Assembly (NCBI GenBank): GCA_018902385.1
Contig: JABSSW010000090.1
Span: 1-48,583, forward strand
Length of the DNA: 48,583 nucleotides
Source of the DNA: Physcia stellaris
Taxonomy: Eukaryota > Ascomycota > Lecanoromycetes > Caliciales > Physciaceae
Direction: 5' to 3'
A program made the translations under genes and the position numbers. Positions 11,774-24,859 of the stretch are shown here, in pieces; the first letter of the stretch is position 1; each line of letters begins with the position of its first letter. A model generated the notes under the pieces. The model had not been told where the DNA came from and searched no databases. It worked only from the letters and a program-made list of their open reading frames with translations.

Positions 11774-12282
11774 TTTTAATCGTTATCATATTTCAAAATA
11801 ATGTCATTCGTGTATGTTTAACAAAACACAATTTTGTTGCTTCGCATACATCATGTCGAATTTTGATAATAATTTGTTTTTTCAATTTGTCGAAAATATT
11901 GATTTATTTTTCTGATTGATTTATTACAAACAACAAATCGAAAAAATCACAAAAAAAAAAATCAAATTTCAAATTCGAATTGTCGAACGTTCGAAATTTG
12001 CAATCTTTGTTTTATTTATTTTTGTTTTTGATTTTGTTTGAAAATTTTTTGTCATGAAAATTATCGAAACAACATCGAATCAATATAAAAAAAAAATTAC
12101 AAAAAATGAAAAAAATATTGCAAAAAAATGAAAAATCAATTCACGCAAAACAACGTGAATCACATAATTTAATTTTCGAATTTAATCAAAATCGCATACG
12201 TTGATATTTATTTTAAGTCAAATAGCAATGCGAACAAATTTTGAAACGCAAAAATTGATTTTCATTCAAACAAACAATACAT

Positions 12283-12850
12283 TTGAAACGAATTCAAAAT
12301 TTTTTTAAAAAACGACATCGAACAAACAATCACGTTACAACAGAATTTTTTGAAAAATATCGCAAACACAAACAAAATCACAATCAATCGATTAAAAATT
12401 ACAATGTCGAACGAATAAATATGTTTGTTGAATTGAAATTCGAATTCAAATTCACGAATGCAATGAAATTCAACGATTTTCGTGACGAATTACGTTTGAA
12501 ATTTCGTTATATGTTTTAAAAAAAAAAAAATTTCACAAAAACGAAATTGTTTGAACGATTCAAACGTATGAAAAACGTTCAAATTTTGAAAAAAAATTCA
12601 AAATTTTCAAAAAACGTAAAATTTCGTTCGATATTGACAGTTTTGAAAATGAAAACGAAAATTCAAAATTGCGAAATTCAAAAATAAAAAATAAAAATAT
12701 TAACAAAATCAATTCGAATCACGAATCAATCAAATCGAAAAATATTCGAATGTATCGTTGATTCGTTAACGAATTCAAAAAAATTCAAAACAAAAATAAT
12801 TGTATAAATTGTGACAAATCAAATCATCAAATGAAATTTGCACAAACAAA
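12283..12850 (+). pseudogene. Element A gag with CCHC zinc knuckle
   Basis: The capsid/nucleocapsid region of the Gypsy element. A frame at 12283-12519 reads a charged capsid-like stretch (TEFFEKYRKHKQNHNQSIKN). The nucleocapsid knuckle is visible at 12801-12843 as CINCDKSNHQMK followed by a shifted cysteine, fitting C-X2-C-X4-H-X4-C with one extra base before the last cysteine. Stops and frame changes interrupt the gene. The family normally packages the element RNA into virus-like particles. Confidence 0.65.
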
Positions 12851-13079
12851 AAAAAAAAATCATTTTCGTTGATCAAATTTTTGAACAATCAAAAAACTAA
12901 TCGATTTGATAATTTTTGCTCAAATCGTTAAAAAAAAAAAATTTCGAATTTCGATTTCGATACGTCGTTTTTCTCAAACATAAACAAAAATCATGTTAAC
13001 AAAAAAAAAACGACGCAAAAATTCAAAAAACGTTTTGTGATTCGTAAATGCGTCAAAATCAAAATTAATATACAAAATG

Positions 13080-16000
13080 AAAATCAAATTTGAAACGAAT
13101 CGAAAACAATATTCGATACAAAAACGAAAATTAATTTGATAAATCATGTTTATGCGAAAAAATTCGATTTTCGTCGTTTCGAAATTTTAAATTGTGATGC
13201 AATAACAATTGACAATCATCGTTTGAAAACGTATAACGTTTATTTCGTACAATTCGAAATGTCAAACGTCAAAAAAATCAATCGTTTTTTCGAAAAATCA
13301 TTTTTGATCGTGAATTTGAATTGAAATTTAACGTTAAACATATTTTGAATACAATTTTCGAAAATCAAAATGAATTGAAACGACGACAATATCAAAATTT
13401 GACGTTGCAAAAAAAAACATTTCATTTTTATCACGAATCGTATCGAAAACATCGAATCAAAACAATTGACAAAAAACGTTATCGATAACGAAATCGAAAC
13501 GTATTTCATGTTCGTACGAATGTATATTGACAAACAATTCGACATGCATGAAATGCACGTTTCAAAACGAATTCAAATAAAATTTGCTTTGACGAAAATG
13601 AAAAAAAAATTCGATATCAAAATCACGTTTTTCGAAATTTTGAAAACGTATGAAAAATTCGATAACGAAAATAAAATTTACAAATTATCGAATCATGATT
13701 CAAACGATCATATTTATTGATTTAAAAAAAAACAAAAAATCGTCGCATGAATCAATTTATTTTTTATTTGAAAATCAATTTCGAATATTACGTGTTTACA
13801 TCGAAAAACATTTAATTAACGATTTCATTCGATTTTCACAATTTTTTGCAAAAACGTCCATTTTGTTCGTCAAAAAAAAAAACGATAATTTACGATTATG
13901 CGTGAATTACAAAAATCTTAATGTTTTCACGATAAAAAATAAATATTTTTTATCGTTAATCGATAAAAATTTAAATAAATTCAACAAAATCGTCAAATAT
14001 ATCAACATTGATTTGATTGTTGTTTATCATCGATTGCGTATCAAACATAAAAACGAATGAAAAACAATTTTTCGTATTCGATATGATCATTTCGAATATA
14101 ACGTATTTTTTTTCGATTTCATTAACGTTTCGACGACGTTTCAAAATTTTATCAATCGAATTTTGACGATTCGTTTCGATATTAACGTCATAATATATTT
14201 GAACGATATAATAATTTATTCGATAAATGTCGAAATTCATATCGACAATATTAAATGAATTTTTGATCGTTTTAAAAAAATAAATTATATATTGTTTTTG
14301 AAAAATGCAAATGATTCGTTGACGAAATAAATTTTTTTGAATTCGTTGTTTCATTCAAAAAATACGAATGAAAAACAAAAAAATCGAAATTATTCAACAA
14401 TGATTTGTATTTCGCAACGTTTTCGACATCATGCAATTTTTCGATATCGTTAATTTTTATCGACGATTATTAAACATTTCAATAAAATTGTTGAATTTCT
14501 GATCGTTATGTTAAAAAAATCGCAAAAATTACGAAAAAATATTCGTAAACGCAAACGAAATCAAAATCGAAATCGCAACAAATTTTCGAATATTCACATT
14601 TTTTTGATCAATGAAACGTTGAAAATTTTCAAACGATTTCGCAAAACATTTATCGAAATATCAATTTTACGTCATTTCGATTTCGAACGTGTTATTCGAA
14701 TCGAAATCGACGCATTCGACAAAATTATCGAAATTATTTTATGTCAACAAAACGACGAAAATCATTGACATTTTGTTGCGTATTTTTCGCGCAAATTGAT
14801 TTCGATCGAATGTCATTACGAAATTCATGACAAAAAATTGTTGATTATTGTGATTTCGTTCAAACAATGAAAACATTATTTCGAAAACGCAAAAAAACAA
14901 ATTTTTGTTTTTATTGATTATCGCAATTTGAAACAATTTATGATCACAATTAAATTGTCGTCACGTCAAATTCGATGAATTCAAAAATTGAATCGATATA
15001 ATTTTTTAATCGATTATCGTTTCGATAACAAAAATTTTATTGACGAATTTTCAAAACGATTTGATCACATGATGATTATTGAAAAAAACGTCGAAAACAA
15101 TCGTCAAATTTTGAAACAATTGCAAAAATTATTGATCGCAAATTCGAAACGTTTCGAAAAAATGCGAATAAATGCGATCAAAATCATAAATGCGATGCAT
15201 GTCATGAAACGATTCATGAATGCGATGCATAACATGAAACGTCGATCGCATTTAAATGATTCAACAATCGAATCAATTAACGTTGTTTCGAAAACATTTG
15301 ATTCAAAAAATTCAAAACGAAATCGAATTTCAATCAACGTTGTTTCGAAAACATTCGATTCAAAAAATTCAAAAAATTCGAAACATTCGATTGAACAAAA
15401 ATCAAACGTGACATTCATAAAATGAAAAATTTTTGTGTTAAAATCAACGATTGTATTTGAATGCGCAATGCATAAAATTCGAATACAAATTGTTTTACGA
15501 AAAAAAAACGACATATAACGACGAATCAACATTTTCATTGTTGAATTTCGTTCGTGATTTGATCGTTAAAAATCAATTCGTTTTTGAAATATGTCGAAAA
15601 TTAATTATTTCGAAAACAAAAACAAATCAATTGACAACACAAAAATGAATTTTTGTATTACGACGACGTCGTTTACATTTCAAAAAATTTGCGTGAAAAC
15701 GTTATTCGTGTCAATCACGATAATTCGTTCGTTAATCATTTCGACATCGAACGAACGTTGAAATTGATACGTCGAAAATATTATTGATCGAATCAAAATT
15801 TTATCGAAATTTTTGAAATGCGACAACAAATCAAAAAACATTGTGAAACATGCGTCGTTTGCAAACGAAACAAAATTGCACGACACAAATCATACGACGA
15901 ATTTTTTTTTTTCGATTTTTGAATTTAAATGAATTGATTTTTTCATGAATTTCGTGACAAAATTTTTTTCAAATAAAACATGAAATAAAACGATTTACGA

Positions 16001-17117
16001 TTCGATTTTAATGATTGTGAATCGTTTAACGAAAATGATTTATTACATATCAATAATTAAAACGATTTTCGCAAAAAATTTGATCGAAATTTTATTTCGC
16101 GAAATCATTCGATTTCACGATTTTTTTTCGTCAATCGTTATCGACAAAAATTTCATTTTTACGTTCAAATACAACGATGCATTGTGTTACGTTTTGAAAA
16201 TCAAACGTAAATTGTCAATCGTTTTTCATTTTCAAATCGATGAACAAATCGAACGAATAAACAACGTCATGAAACAATTTTTTCGAGTTTTCGTCAATTT
16301 CGAACAAAATGATTGAATAAAATTGTTGTTCATAATCGAATTCGTTTACAACAACAACAAACATGCATTTACAAACATTTTTTCGTTCGAAATTATGTTT
16401 GAATATTTATTTCGCATGTTTTTCGAAAAAACATGAAACAAAAAAATTAAATTCAAATTCGCAAAAAAACACGTTGAACATTTAATTGAATTATTTCGAA
16501 TATTGAAAAACAATTTATTCGTGACACAACAACAACAAACGATGTATAAAAACGAACGCACGAAATCAATGTCATACAACGTCGAAAATTACGTGAATTT
16601 GAACGATAAAAACATCAAAATTAAACGAAACAAAAAATTGAAATGAAAATTTTTGAATCATTTCAAATTTTAAAAATTATAAAAAATCAAATTTATCGTT
16701 TAAATTTATTCAAACGTTGACGCATTCACGACGTTTTTCACGTTTTTTTTTTGAAAAAATTTAATTTTTTTAAAAAAAAAAAACGCGCATACGTCACATT
16801 TTTTTGAATTTTTTTATCAAATTGAAAATATTGAATTCGACGAAAACATGAAAATGAAAATCACGAAAAAATTTTATGAAATCGAAATCATCAAAAACAA
16901 CAAAATTTTCAAAACAAATGAAATTTCAAACAAATTTTACAACGAATTCGATTTTTATTATTTGATAAAAAAAAAAATTATGAAAACGCGATTTGAAAAT
17001 TTACATCGTTTGTCAAACATTTTCGAAAAATTTTGCGACAATTTCACAACGAAAATTCAAAAAAATTTGATGTTAATAAAAAAACAAATCATCGAAAATC
17101 AAAAAAAAATGAATTGA
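13080..17117 (+). pseudogene. Element A pol: protease, RT, RNase H, integrase, chromodomain-like tail
   Basis: Protease region at 13136-13324 (HVYAKKF, FEKSFLIVNLN). Reverse transcriptase at about 13700-14300 with VKKKNDNLRLCVNYKNLN and the active-site box at 14196-14207, which reads YLND instead of YxDD. RNase H at about 14600-15070 (IRIEIDAF, FSRKL, YEIHDKKLL). The integrase zinc-binding cysteines CETCVVCKRN lie at 15842-15871 and the core IVNRLTKM, with Asp changed to Asn, starts at 16014. A chromodomain-like end lies at 16850-17060 (YYLIKKK, ENLHRLSNIFEKF). In-frame TGA at 14058, 14766, 14868, 14976 and 16314 stand where this family has tryptophan. Frameshifts also occur. The chain would otherwise copy and integrate the element; here it is dead. 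Confidence 0.9.
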
Positions 17118-17747
17118 AATATTTATTGCATGTTAACACATTTTCGTTTTCAAAATTTTGTGTGTTATTTATTGTTTAAAATTTACGACGCATGAAAAAT
17201 TGAATCGTGTCAAAAACATTTTCAAAAATTGTTGTTCGATTTGATCGAACGATAAATCGTTGAATAAAAATGTGAAATGAAATAAAAAAAAAATTTCGAA
17301 ATTTGAATATCAATGCGATCGCGATTAATGAACGTTTATCGCGTTACACATTTTTTCATGATATCGATGTTGATATTCGAAATAAAAAAATGAAAAAATG
17401 AAAAAATGTTCGAATTCAAAATTTTTGTCAACAAATCAATTGTCAATCATCATATCGAAAATTGTGAATGATACGAAATCAAACATTCGATCATGAAAAC
17501 AACAAACAATTGATTCATCAAATTATGTTTTTTTTGAATCATTCAAAAAAATGTTTTTTCAAATTTTTAACGCAAATTGATTATTGAATTCGAACAAAAA
17601 TATTTCGAAATGCGAAAATCACGATCATAATGATTTTTCAAATCAATGCAAAATCAAAACAAACAAAACACGTCAAAACAAACAAAATACGTCAAAATTT
17701 TGTTAACATGTTGATTTCAAAAAATTTCGATGCTTAAAAAAAACGTA

Positions 17748-18067
17748 TGTAAAAAATAAAAATTCAAAATTTTCGAAAATGCGATTCGCATTTCGTCAAA
17801 CAATTCGATTATCGAAATTCGAATGATTTCGAAAAAAATCAATTTCAATCATTTTACAATTCGATTAACGATAAATTCAACAAATTTATATTGTCAATCG
17901 AAATCGATCGAATTCGTACGATTGAATAAATAAAATGTAAATAAAAAACAATTGCAAAACGTAATTTGTTTTGTAACGATTAATAAATCAATATATTACA
18001 TTTCAAATTATACATTTTTGATGTCAATAATTCATTAAATTATATTATTTCTAATACGAGTTTTACA
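17748..18067 (+). repeat. 3-prime LTR of element A
   Basis: Pairs with 11454-11773 at the same length. It is followed directly by the TTTTC duplication at 18068-18072. Confidence 0.92.
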
Positions 18068-18072
18068 TTTTC

Positions 18073-21000
18073 AATGAAAAATATTATCAAATTTTGAAAT
18101 TGAAATCAAAAAATTCGAATTTTCAATTTTTTCATATCAAAAATCAATTTAATTCAGATTTGATTTTTGAAATTCAAGTTAAAAAACAAAAAAACGCTTT
18201 CGAAATCAAAAATAACGAAAATTTAATTAAAAAATTATTTTTTTAAATTATTCAAACGATTGAAAAATTATCGAAATAATCAATTTTTGCAAAGTTTCAT
18301 TTGACAACGTATTTATTCATCTATTTATTTATCGATTTATTTATACGAAAATCAAATTTTTTTTAATTATTTGACATTTCATGAAAAAAATTCAAAATTC
18401 GATTTCGAAATTTATTGCAACAATGTTCGTCAATTTTTCGCGAATAAAAATGAAAAAATTATCAAACATTTGAAAAAAAACGAAAAATTCAAAACATCGA
18501 AAACGAATCATTTTCTTTAAAATTTTTTTCGACGATTTAAATCATTTTCACGAAAATTCATTTTTATTTCGACAAACAATTTGTTAAAAAAACATAATTT
18601 AATTCAAAAAAAATATAAACAACGTTGACAAAAATTCGATATATTATTTTTCATTCAACGTTTTACGAAAAAAAAATTTTTTCATTAAAAAAATCGTTTG
18701 CGAAATCAACAATTAACGTTTTGCAAAATTATTCAAAAATGAATTTTATTTGAAACAAAATCGAAAAAATTTTGATTAAAAATAACGAAAAAAACATTTC
18801 GACGTTTTCGATCGTAAAAAAATCACGATATCAAGACGTTTCGAATTCATTTTTTTAACGTTTTTGAAAAAAAACATTGTTCGTCGATTCGATTCATAAT
18901 ATTTTCAAACATTTTATGATTTCGAAATGAAAAATTTTCAATTATCGAAAAACATTTGTTGTTACGATAATTATAATGTTACAATCAAAAAAAATGCAAA
19001 TATGATTTGTTTATTTTCGTTTTTCAATTGACAATTAATTTTGATTCAATTGATCATCGTTTATATTTATTCGTTTTATGTTGTTTTCAAAAAATACGTT
19101 CAATTTAATTGATGTTGATAATTAATTTTAATTTTTATCGTAAAAAAAATGACAAAAAAAATTTAATGTTTGATTATCAAACAATTTTCGAATGTCAAAT
19201 AATTAAATTAAATAAATAATATCATTAATGTAAATGAATCAACAATGTATTAAAAAAAAATTCGAAAAACAAAAACAAATTTTCATTTTTTCGTTTATTG
19301 TCAAATTTTTAACAAATAATTGATCGATATTTAAAAATCATATTCAAATTCGTTGTGATTTGAATTTTCACGAAATTTCAAAAATAATTTAATTTTAATT
19401 ACAAATTTATTTTTTTTTTGTTTTTGAAATTATTGAAAAAATTTTGATTTAATCTTTCAAACATTTGTTTATTGTAATTTTTTTTCGAAACAACGAACAC
19501 AATTAAAAATCAAATAAATATAATACACGACAAAATTTAAATACGTTAATAAAATCAAATTATGTGTTATGAAAAATTTACGAAATGACATCGATGTAAT
19601 TTCACGCACGTATTGATAAACGTATTCGTAAAATTGTTTGAAATACGTTTGATTTGACAAAATGTACATTTGATTTTTAATTGAATTATTGTTTTCAATA
19701 TAATTTTTTTCGAACATTTTCATTTCGACGATTTTGATATCAATATAACAATTTTTCATTCGAATCAAAATTAAAAATTTTCAAATTTGAATATAATTTT
19801 CGAAAACGAACGAATTTTAAATTGAACAATTTTCGTAATTCAAACATCGTTTTCGCATTGTTTCAATTCATGCGTTCGAACAAAATTTGTTCAATAACGA
19901 TATCATTGTTAACGACATTGCAACAAAAAATTTTTTCGTAAATTGATGAATACATTTTGCGCATATTTGCAAAAAAATTAATTGATTTTTAACGACATGT
20001 GACAAACAACGATTTTTGTAACATTGTCGCAATTCGAAATTTCGAATTCGTTTTTGTCATTTTTTGTCATCAACATAAAATATATTGTTATGAATTTTGT
20101 GTTCGTTGAATTTTTTGATTCATATAAAATTAAAAAAAAAATCGAATGAATTCAATTTTTGTAAAATAAAAAATTCACGTTGTTTCGAAATTTTTCATAT
20201 TTTCGTCAATGAAATTGTTGCGATTATAAAAATTGATACGATTTTTTTTTAACAATTTTCGATTTTTCAATCGATTATCATTTTTCAAAATTTTTATAAA
20301 TTTTTATAAACAAAAAAAATTATTATTTTCGTTTTTTTTTGTGAATGTTATTGATGTCAAATAACAATCAAATTTTTTTTTCATCGAATAAAATTGCGCA
20401 TTTCGATTTAAATTTCGAAATTCAATTGCATTATTAAACGAAAATATATTTATTGAATACGACATTAAACGATAATTATAATTCAATCGTAAACATATTA
20501 TCGTTTTGTACAACAAAAAAATCGTGCAAACAATTTGTTGTAATGTCGAATGTATACAATTTTCAAATCATTCGCGTTCGAATTATTTTTTAATGATAAA
20601 CGCATAATATCGATACATTTTTAATTCATTTAAAAAAATTTCAAAATCGAAAATGTTCAAAATCAATTATATGCGTTATTTATGTTCAAAAATTTTTTTT
20701 ATGTTTTTTATTCAATTCGATTTCGCGTACATTTTAATAATTTCAAATTTATATTAAATTTCATTGAAATCATGATTGAAAATGAAATATGACGACGAAT
20801 TCGTAATTGAATTTTTCGATTTTACAATCGATTTGAACGATATAAAAAATTTTAATAATTGATTTGATTTTTTATATTGATTTTGTTGAATTTGAAACAT
20901 TTTATACGTGAAATTTCGTTTAAATTTTTTAAATTTCGATCGATTTTTTTTTTTTTTCGATATCAATTTTTTTTTTTTTCGATATTTATTAAATTTTTTT

Positions 21001-21628
21001 TTTGTTGAACGAATGCGAAAACATTAAAAATCGCGAAAAACACGAAAACACGAAAAATCGAAAAATCATTCGAAAAACGAAAAAATCGAAAAAAACATAA
21101 AAACACGAAAACACGAAAAATCGACGAAAAAACGAAAATCGAAAAAAAAAATTCGTGCATAATGAAAAAATGTCAAAATTGTTTGATTTTCGATCGATAA
21201 AATCGAAATATTCGAAAAAACGTCGAAATAAAAAAATGTAAACGAAAAAAATGTTGAAATTTCGATTTGTTGATCGATCGAAATTCAATATTTAATAAAA
21301 CGTTGATAAATACGATTTTGAACGAAAAACAATATTGAAATTCGTTAATTCGTCAAAATCAAAACGAAACGTTCGATGAAACGTAAAAAAAAATTTCGAA
21401 AAAAACGTTAAAAATATTAAACAATGTTTTTCGATTTGTAATAAAAAATCGTTAAATTTATATTTTAATTCGCGATTTGTTCGTATCAAATTCAATTATA
21501 ACAAAAAATTTGTCGTAAAAAATGTTGCATTTCGTTTTTTTTTTTAAAATTTGAATTAAATTTTAATTGAAACATTTGAATTTTTTTCGTTTTTTTTGAA
21601 TTTTCAAAAAATTTAATTTGTTCACGAT
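18073..21628. other. Unassigned mutated repeat remnant between A and B
   Basis: 3.5 kb with the same dinucleotide depletion. Minus-strand frames of 60-100 codons recur at 19469-19768, 20304-20516, 20754-20966 and 21292-21495, which may be pieces of one decayed transposon gene read right to left. No catalytic motif is recognisable. The frame at 20989-21288 is low-complexity Phe/Arg/Ser sequence arising from TTC/CGA-rich DNA and is not credible as a protein. Confidence 0.4.
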
Positions 21629-21721
21629 GTAAAATTCAACATTTATAATATCAATCAAAATTTTATCGAATTTCGAAAAACAAATACATCGAAAATTCAC
21701 AAAATTTGTAAAAAATCATAA
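21629..21721 (-). repeat. Left half of an older B/C-family LTR, split by element B
   Basis: In reverse orientation it matches the start of the B/C LTR family (TGT..., then CGAAAAACAAATACA, then GTAAAAAATCATAA). The match breaks off exactly at B's left end and resumes at 29119 with CATAAACGAAATTCG, as in the uninterrupted reverse copies at 29327 and 40876. Confidence 0.7.
21717..21721. repeat. Target-site duplication of B (left), CATAA
   Basis: Identical to 29119-29123. The unsplit relatives of the target LTR contain the same CATAA once (for example near 40984). Confidence 0.85.
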
Positions 21722-21924
21722 TGTGACGAACGTACATCGAATTGAACATTTGACAAAAATATCGATTTAATATTATTTTATTATAATGTTAAAATCGAAA
21801 TTCGTTTACAAATTCAAAAATCAAATTTTTACATATGTTTTTGCAAATTTCATATATTTGTTTTTCATTTCGATATTTTCGTGTAATTATGTAATAATAT
21901 TATATTTTTGCATAAAATTTCACA
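21722..21924 (+). repeat. 5-prime LTR of element B
   Basis: 203 bases, TGTGACGAACG to AAATTTCACA, followed by TTATATCGAA, which also follows the family LTR in C and E. Confidence 0.88.
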
Positions 21925-23940
21925 TTATATCGAAATCATTTTTTTTTCATGTTCGTTTATGATACGCAAACATTCAAAAAAAAAATTTTTTTTCTGTTTC
22001 AAAATTCAAAAAATAATAAAAACATAATAATTCAATTTGATTTTGATCATTCAAAAAAAACAACAAAACGTAACAAATTGATTTGAATCGAAAAAACGAA
22101 ACATAATAAATTTGTTTTTTGTTTCAATTGAAATTTTAACAGACGAATTTCAACGATAATTTCGATACAAAAATAATTTTTTCGAACGTCGATTCAAATT
22201 CAATTTCGTTATTAATTGACAAAATTTCTTTGTTTCAAAATGAAAATCGAAATCATCAAAACAACAAATTAAATCATTTCGAAAAAATAACATTCATAAA
22301 AAAAAAACATCAAAAAATTAATCAAATTGAAATTTTTAATGATAAATTTTTTATCATAAAAAAAACGACATTACATTCAATCGATTATTTAAAATTTTTA
22401 TATTTCAATTTTTTTTTTTTTAATTTAATAAAAATCATGATTTTTTCAACGCGTTTGAAAAAAAATTAAAAATAAAAAATTATTTATTTTCGATTTTAAA
22501 AAAATCGTATGATTTTGATTTTTTTCGATATTTATTCATCTTTTTTCGATTTTACGAAAAAAATCAGAATGATTTTGACGAAATTGATATTCAATTTTTC
22601 GAAATTAAAAAAACGATTTTTGAACAACACGATTTTGAAAAATTTTGAATATTTTTTCGAAAAATTTTAAAAATAAAAACATCAAAATTCGTGTTTAAAA
22701 TCAAAAATACATAAAAACGAAAAATTTAAAAATTTTTTAGAATTCGATAAAAACGTTGAAAATTCGAAACAAATCGAATTGTCAAATTCGAAATTTCTAA
22801 AAAAATCGACAAACAATTAAAAAATTTTCGAAAAATCAAACGTGAAAAAAAATAAACAAAAAAAACTTTCGAATGATCAAAATGTTCGATATTTTTTTCA
22901 AAAAAAAATTATGACGAAAAAATTGATTTTTTCAAAAAAAACTCGTTCAAAAAAACAAAAAATTGATTTTTAAATACATTTTCGATTTTTTTTTTTTTGA
23001 AATTTGAAAAATTCAAACATTTTCGATTATATTCGATACGATATTTGAAAAAATAAATGCGTAAATAAATTGAAAATCAATCAATTGATATTTCATTAAA
23101 AAAAAAATTTTGCAATCGTTGATTGATTGAAAAAAACAAAATCGTCGAAAATTCGATATTCGACGTAAAATTAAACGTCATTTTTTTTTTCGATTACGAA
23201 AAAATTTTCAAATTGTTCGATTATTTACGTTGATACAAATTATGATTACAATATTCGACGTCAATACGACGATTTCAAAATGAAATTTTCGAACGATTCA
23301 ACGAATTTTATTCGAAAAATTTTTTTTTAATTCAATTATTTAACAAATTTGATGACGACAAAATTCATAATTTAAAAAAAAATTTTATCGTTAAATTTAA
23401 ATTGATTATAAATAATTTGAATAATTTTCGATTTTTTTCGCAAATTTCAAATCGAAAAACAAACAATCGATAATCGATCGACGTATTCAAAATGATAACG
23501 ATAATTTTTCAAATTTTCGAATCAAAAAAACAGTTTTCGAATTCGTCGAAACGAAAAATATTTTAAAAATTGAAAATTAAAAACTTTTTCGAAAAAAAAA
23601 CGTATAAAATTGTCATAATTCGTTTTTTTTTTTAAAAAAAAAAAATGTCGAAAATGATAATGAAAAAAATCATTAATAAAAAATGCAAATCAAACAAATC
23701 GTTATTGAATGAATAAACAATTTGATTCAAAAAAAAATTTAATTTTCATTTTTTGATCAACGATAATTTTTCGATCGACGACGATAATATAAATTTCGAT
23801 GTTTTTCACATTCGACGTTGAATCGAAAAATTAACAATAATTTTTTCGAAAACGCGAAAAAAATTATCAAAATTTGTTCACGAAATTTTCAACATAACAT
23901 TTTTAACGAATTTTTTTGTAAATTTTTAATTAAAAAATAA
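21925..23940 (+). pseudogene. Element B leader and presumed gag region, degraded
   Basis: This interval lies between the 5-prime LTR and the protease. A 79-codon frame at 22230-22469 is Lys/Asn-rich but matches no motif, and no CCHC knuckle could be found. The gag assignment rests on position alone. Confidence 0.4.
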
Positions 23941-23959
23941 ATTTGTTTTTGAATGATAA

Positions 23960-24827
23960 AAAATCATGATTCATAATTTAATTGATATCGATGTTTTTGA
24001 ATACGTTTTCATTAATGAAAAAATTGCGCAAAAAATATGTCATAAATTAAAATTGATTTCAATATTTTTATTTCAATTCAAAAAAATTTTTAATTTTGAA
24101 AAAATTAAAATCAAATTTATTATTCATCAAATATTATTCAAAATAACGTTACAAAATCATTCAAAAAATTTCGTTTTATTGTTTATTATCAAAACAAAAC
24201 AACATTCGTTGATTTTAAATAAATTTTGAATGAACAAACACGAAATAATTTTCAACATAATCAATGACGAATGTTATTTCATTTCAAATCATTGTGATCA
24301 CGTTGAAATTTTTTTTTTATCGTTTCGATTTGATATTTCAAAAATTATTTAATTCAAACAAACAATCGAATAAAACGTTTTATTTATCATTTTTTGAACG
24401 ATTTTTAACGTCGTTTTTTTTCGACAAACGTTCAAAAATATCAAATATTTCAAAAACGATCAATTTCGACATTTTTTCGAATATTTTTTTTTGTTTTATC
24501 GTTGAAAATTCGAAAAAAAACAATCAATAAAAAAAATTTTGAATTTCGATTTCAAATATGTCATTGAAAAATAAACAAAAATTATTTTTCGAATAAATTT
24601 TTCAAAAAAAAAAAAAATGAAAATCAATACGTGAAATTCAAAAATCGAATTTGATTAACGTTTCGATAAAAAAATTCGATTTTTCAAAAAAATTTACGCG
24701 TCGATTTAATCGACGATTTAAAAAAATTACGAAATTTTCGAAATGAAAACGACGAACAAAATTTCGATTTTGACGTATCGTTAAATGTCGTTTTTATTGA
24801 CGCGACGATTGTTTTTCAATCGTTAAC

Positions 24828-24859
<32 letters not shown>

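Larger units (their letters stand above)
11454..18067 (+). mobile_element. Element A: full-length Ty3/Gypsy LTR retrotransposon (chromodomain type), mutated
   Basis: 6,614 bases bounded by two 320-base LTRs in the same orientation (11454-11773 and 17748-18067). They begin TGTAAAAA and end with (T)TTTTACA, and perfect 5-base target duplications TTTTC flank the element (11449-11453, 18068-18072). The plus-strand interior reads gag with a CCHC knuckle, aspartic protease, reverse transcriptase, RNase H, integrase and a C-terminal chromodomain-like segment. This is the Gypsy order, with integrase after RNase H. Every frame is broken, mainly by TGA at conserved tryptophans plus indels, and C-pyrimidine sites are almost gone. 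The element cannot encode its own proteins. Confidence 0.93.

Noticed and set aside
14973-15430. Repeated words (GCGATGCAT, ATTCAAAAAATTC) resembling a CRISPR-like or regulatory array.
   Set aside because: They are short, overlapping duplications within element A between the RNase H and integrase regions, without regular spacers.
20989-21288. A 99-codon Phe/Arg/Ser-rich frame that could be a membrane or basic protein.
   Set aside because: It is low-complexity translation of TTC/CGA-rich mutated DNA, and the opposite strand and other frames are similarly open.
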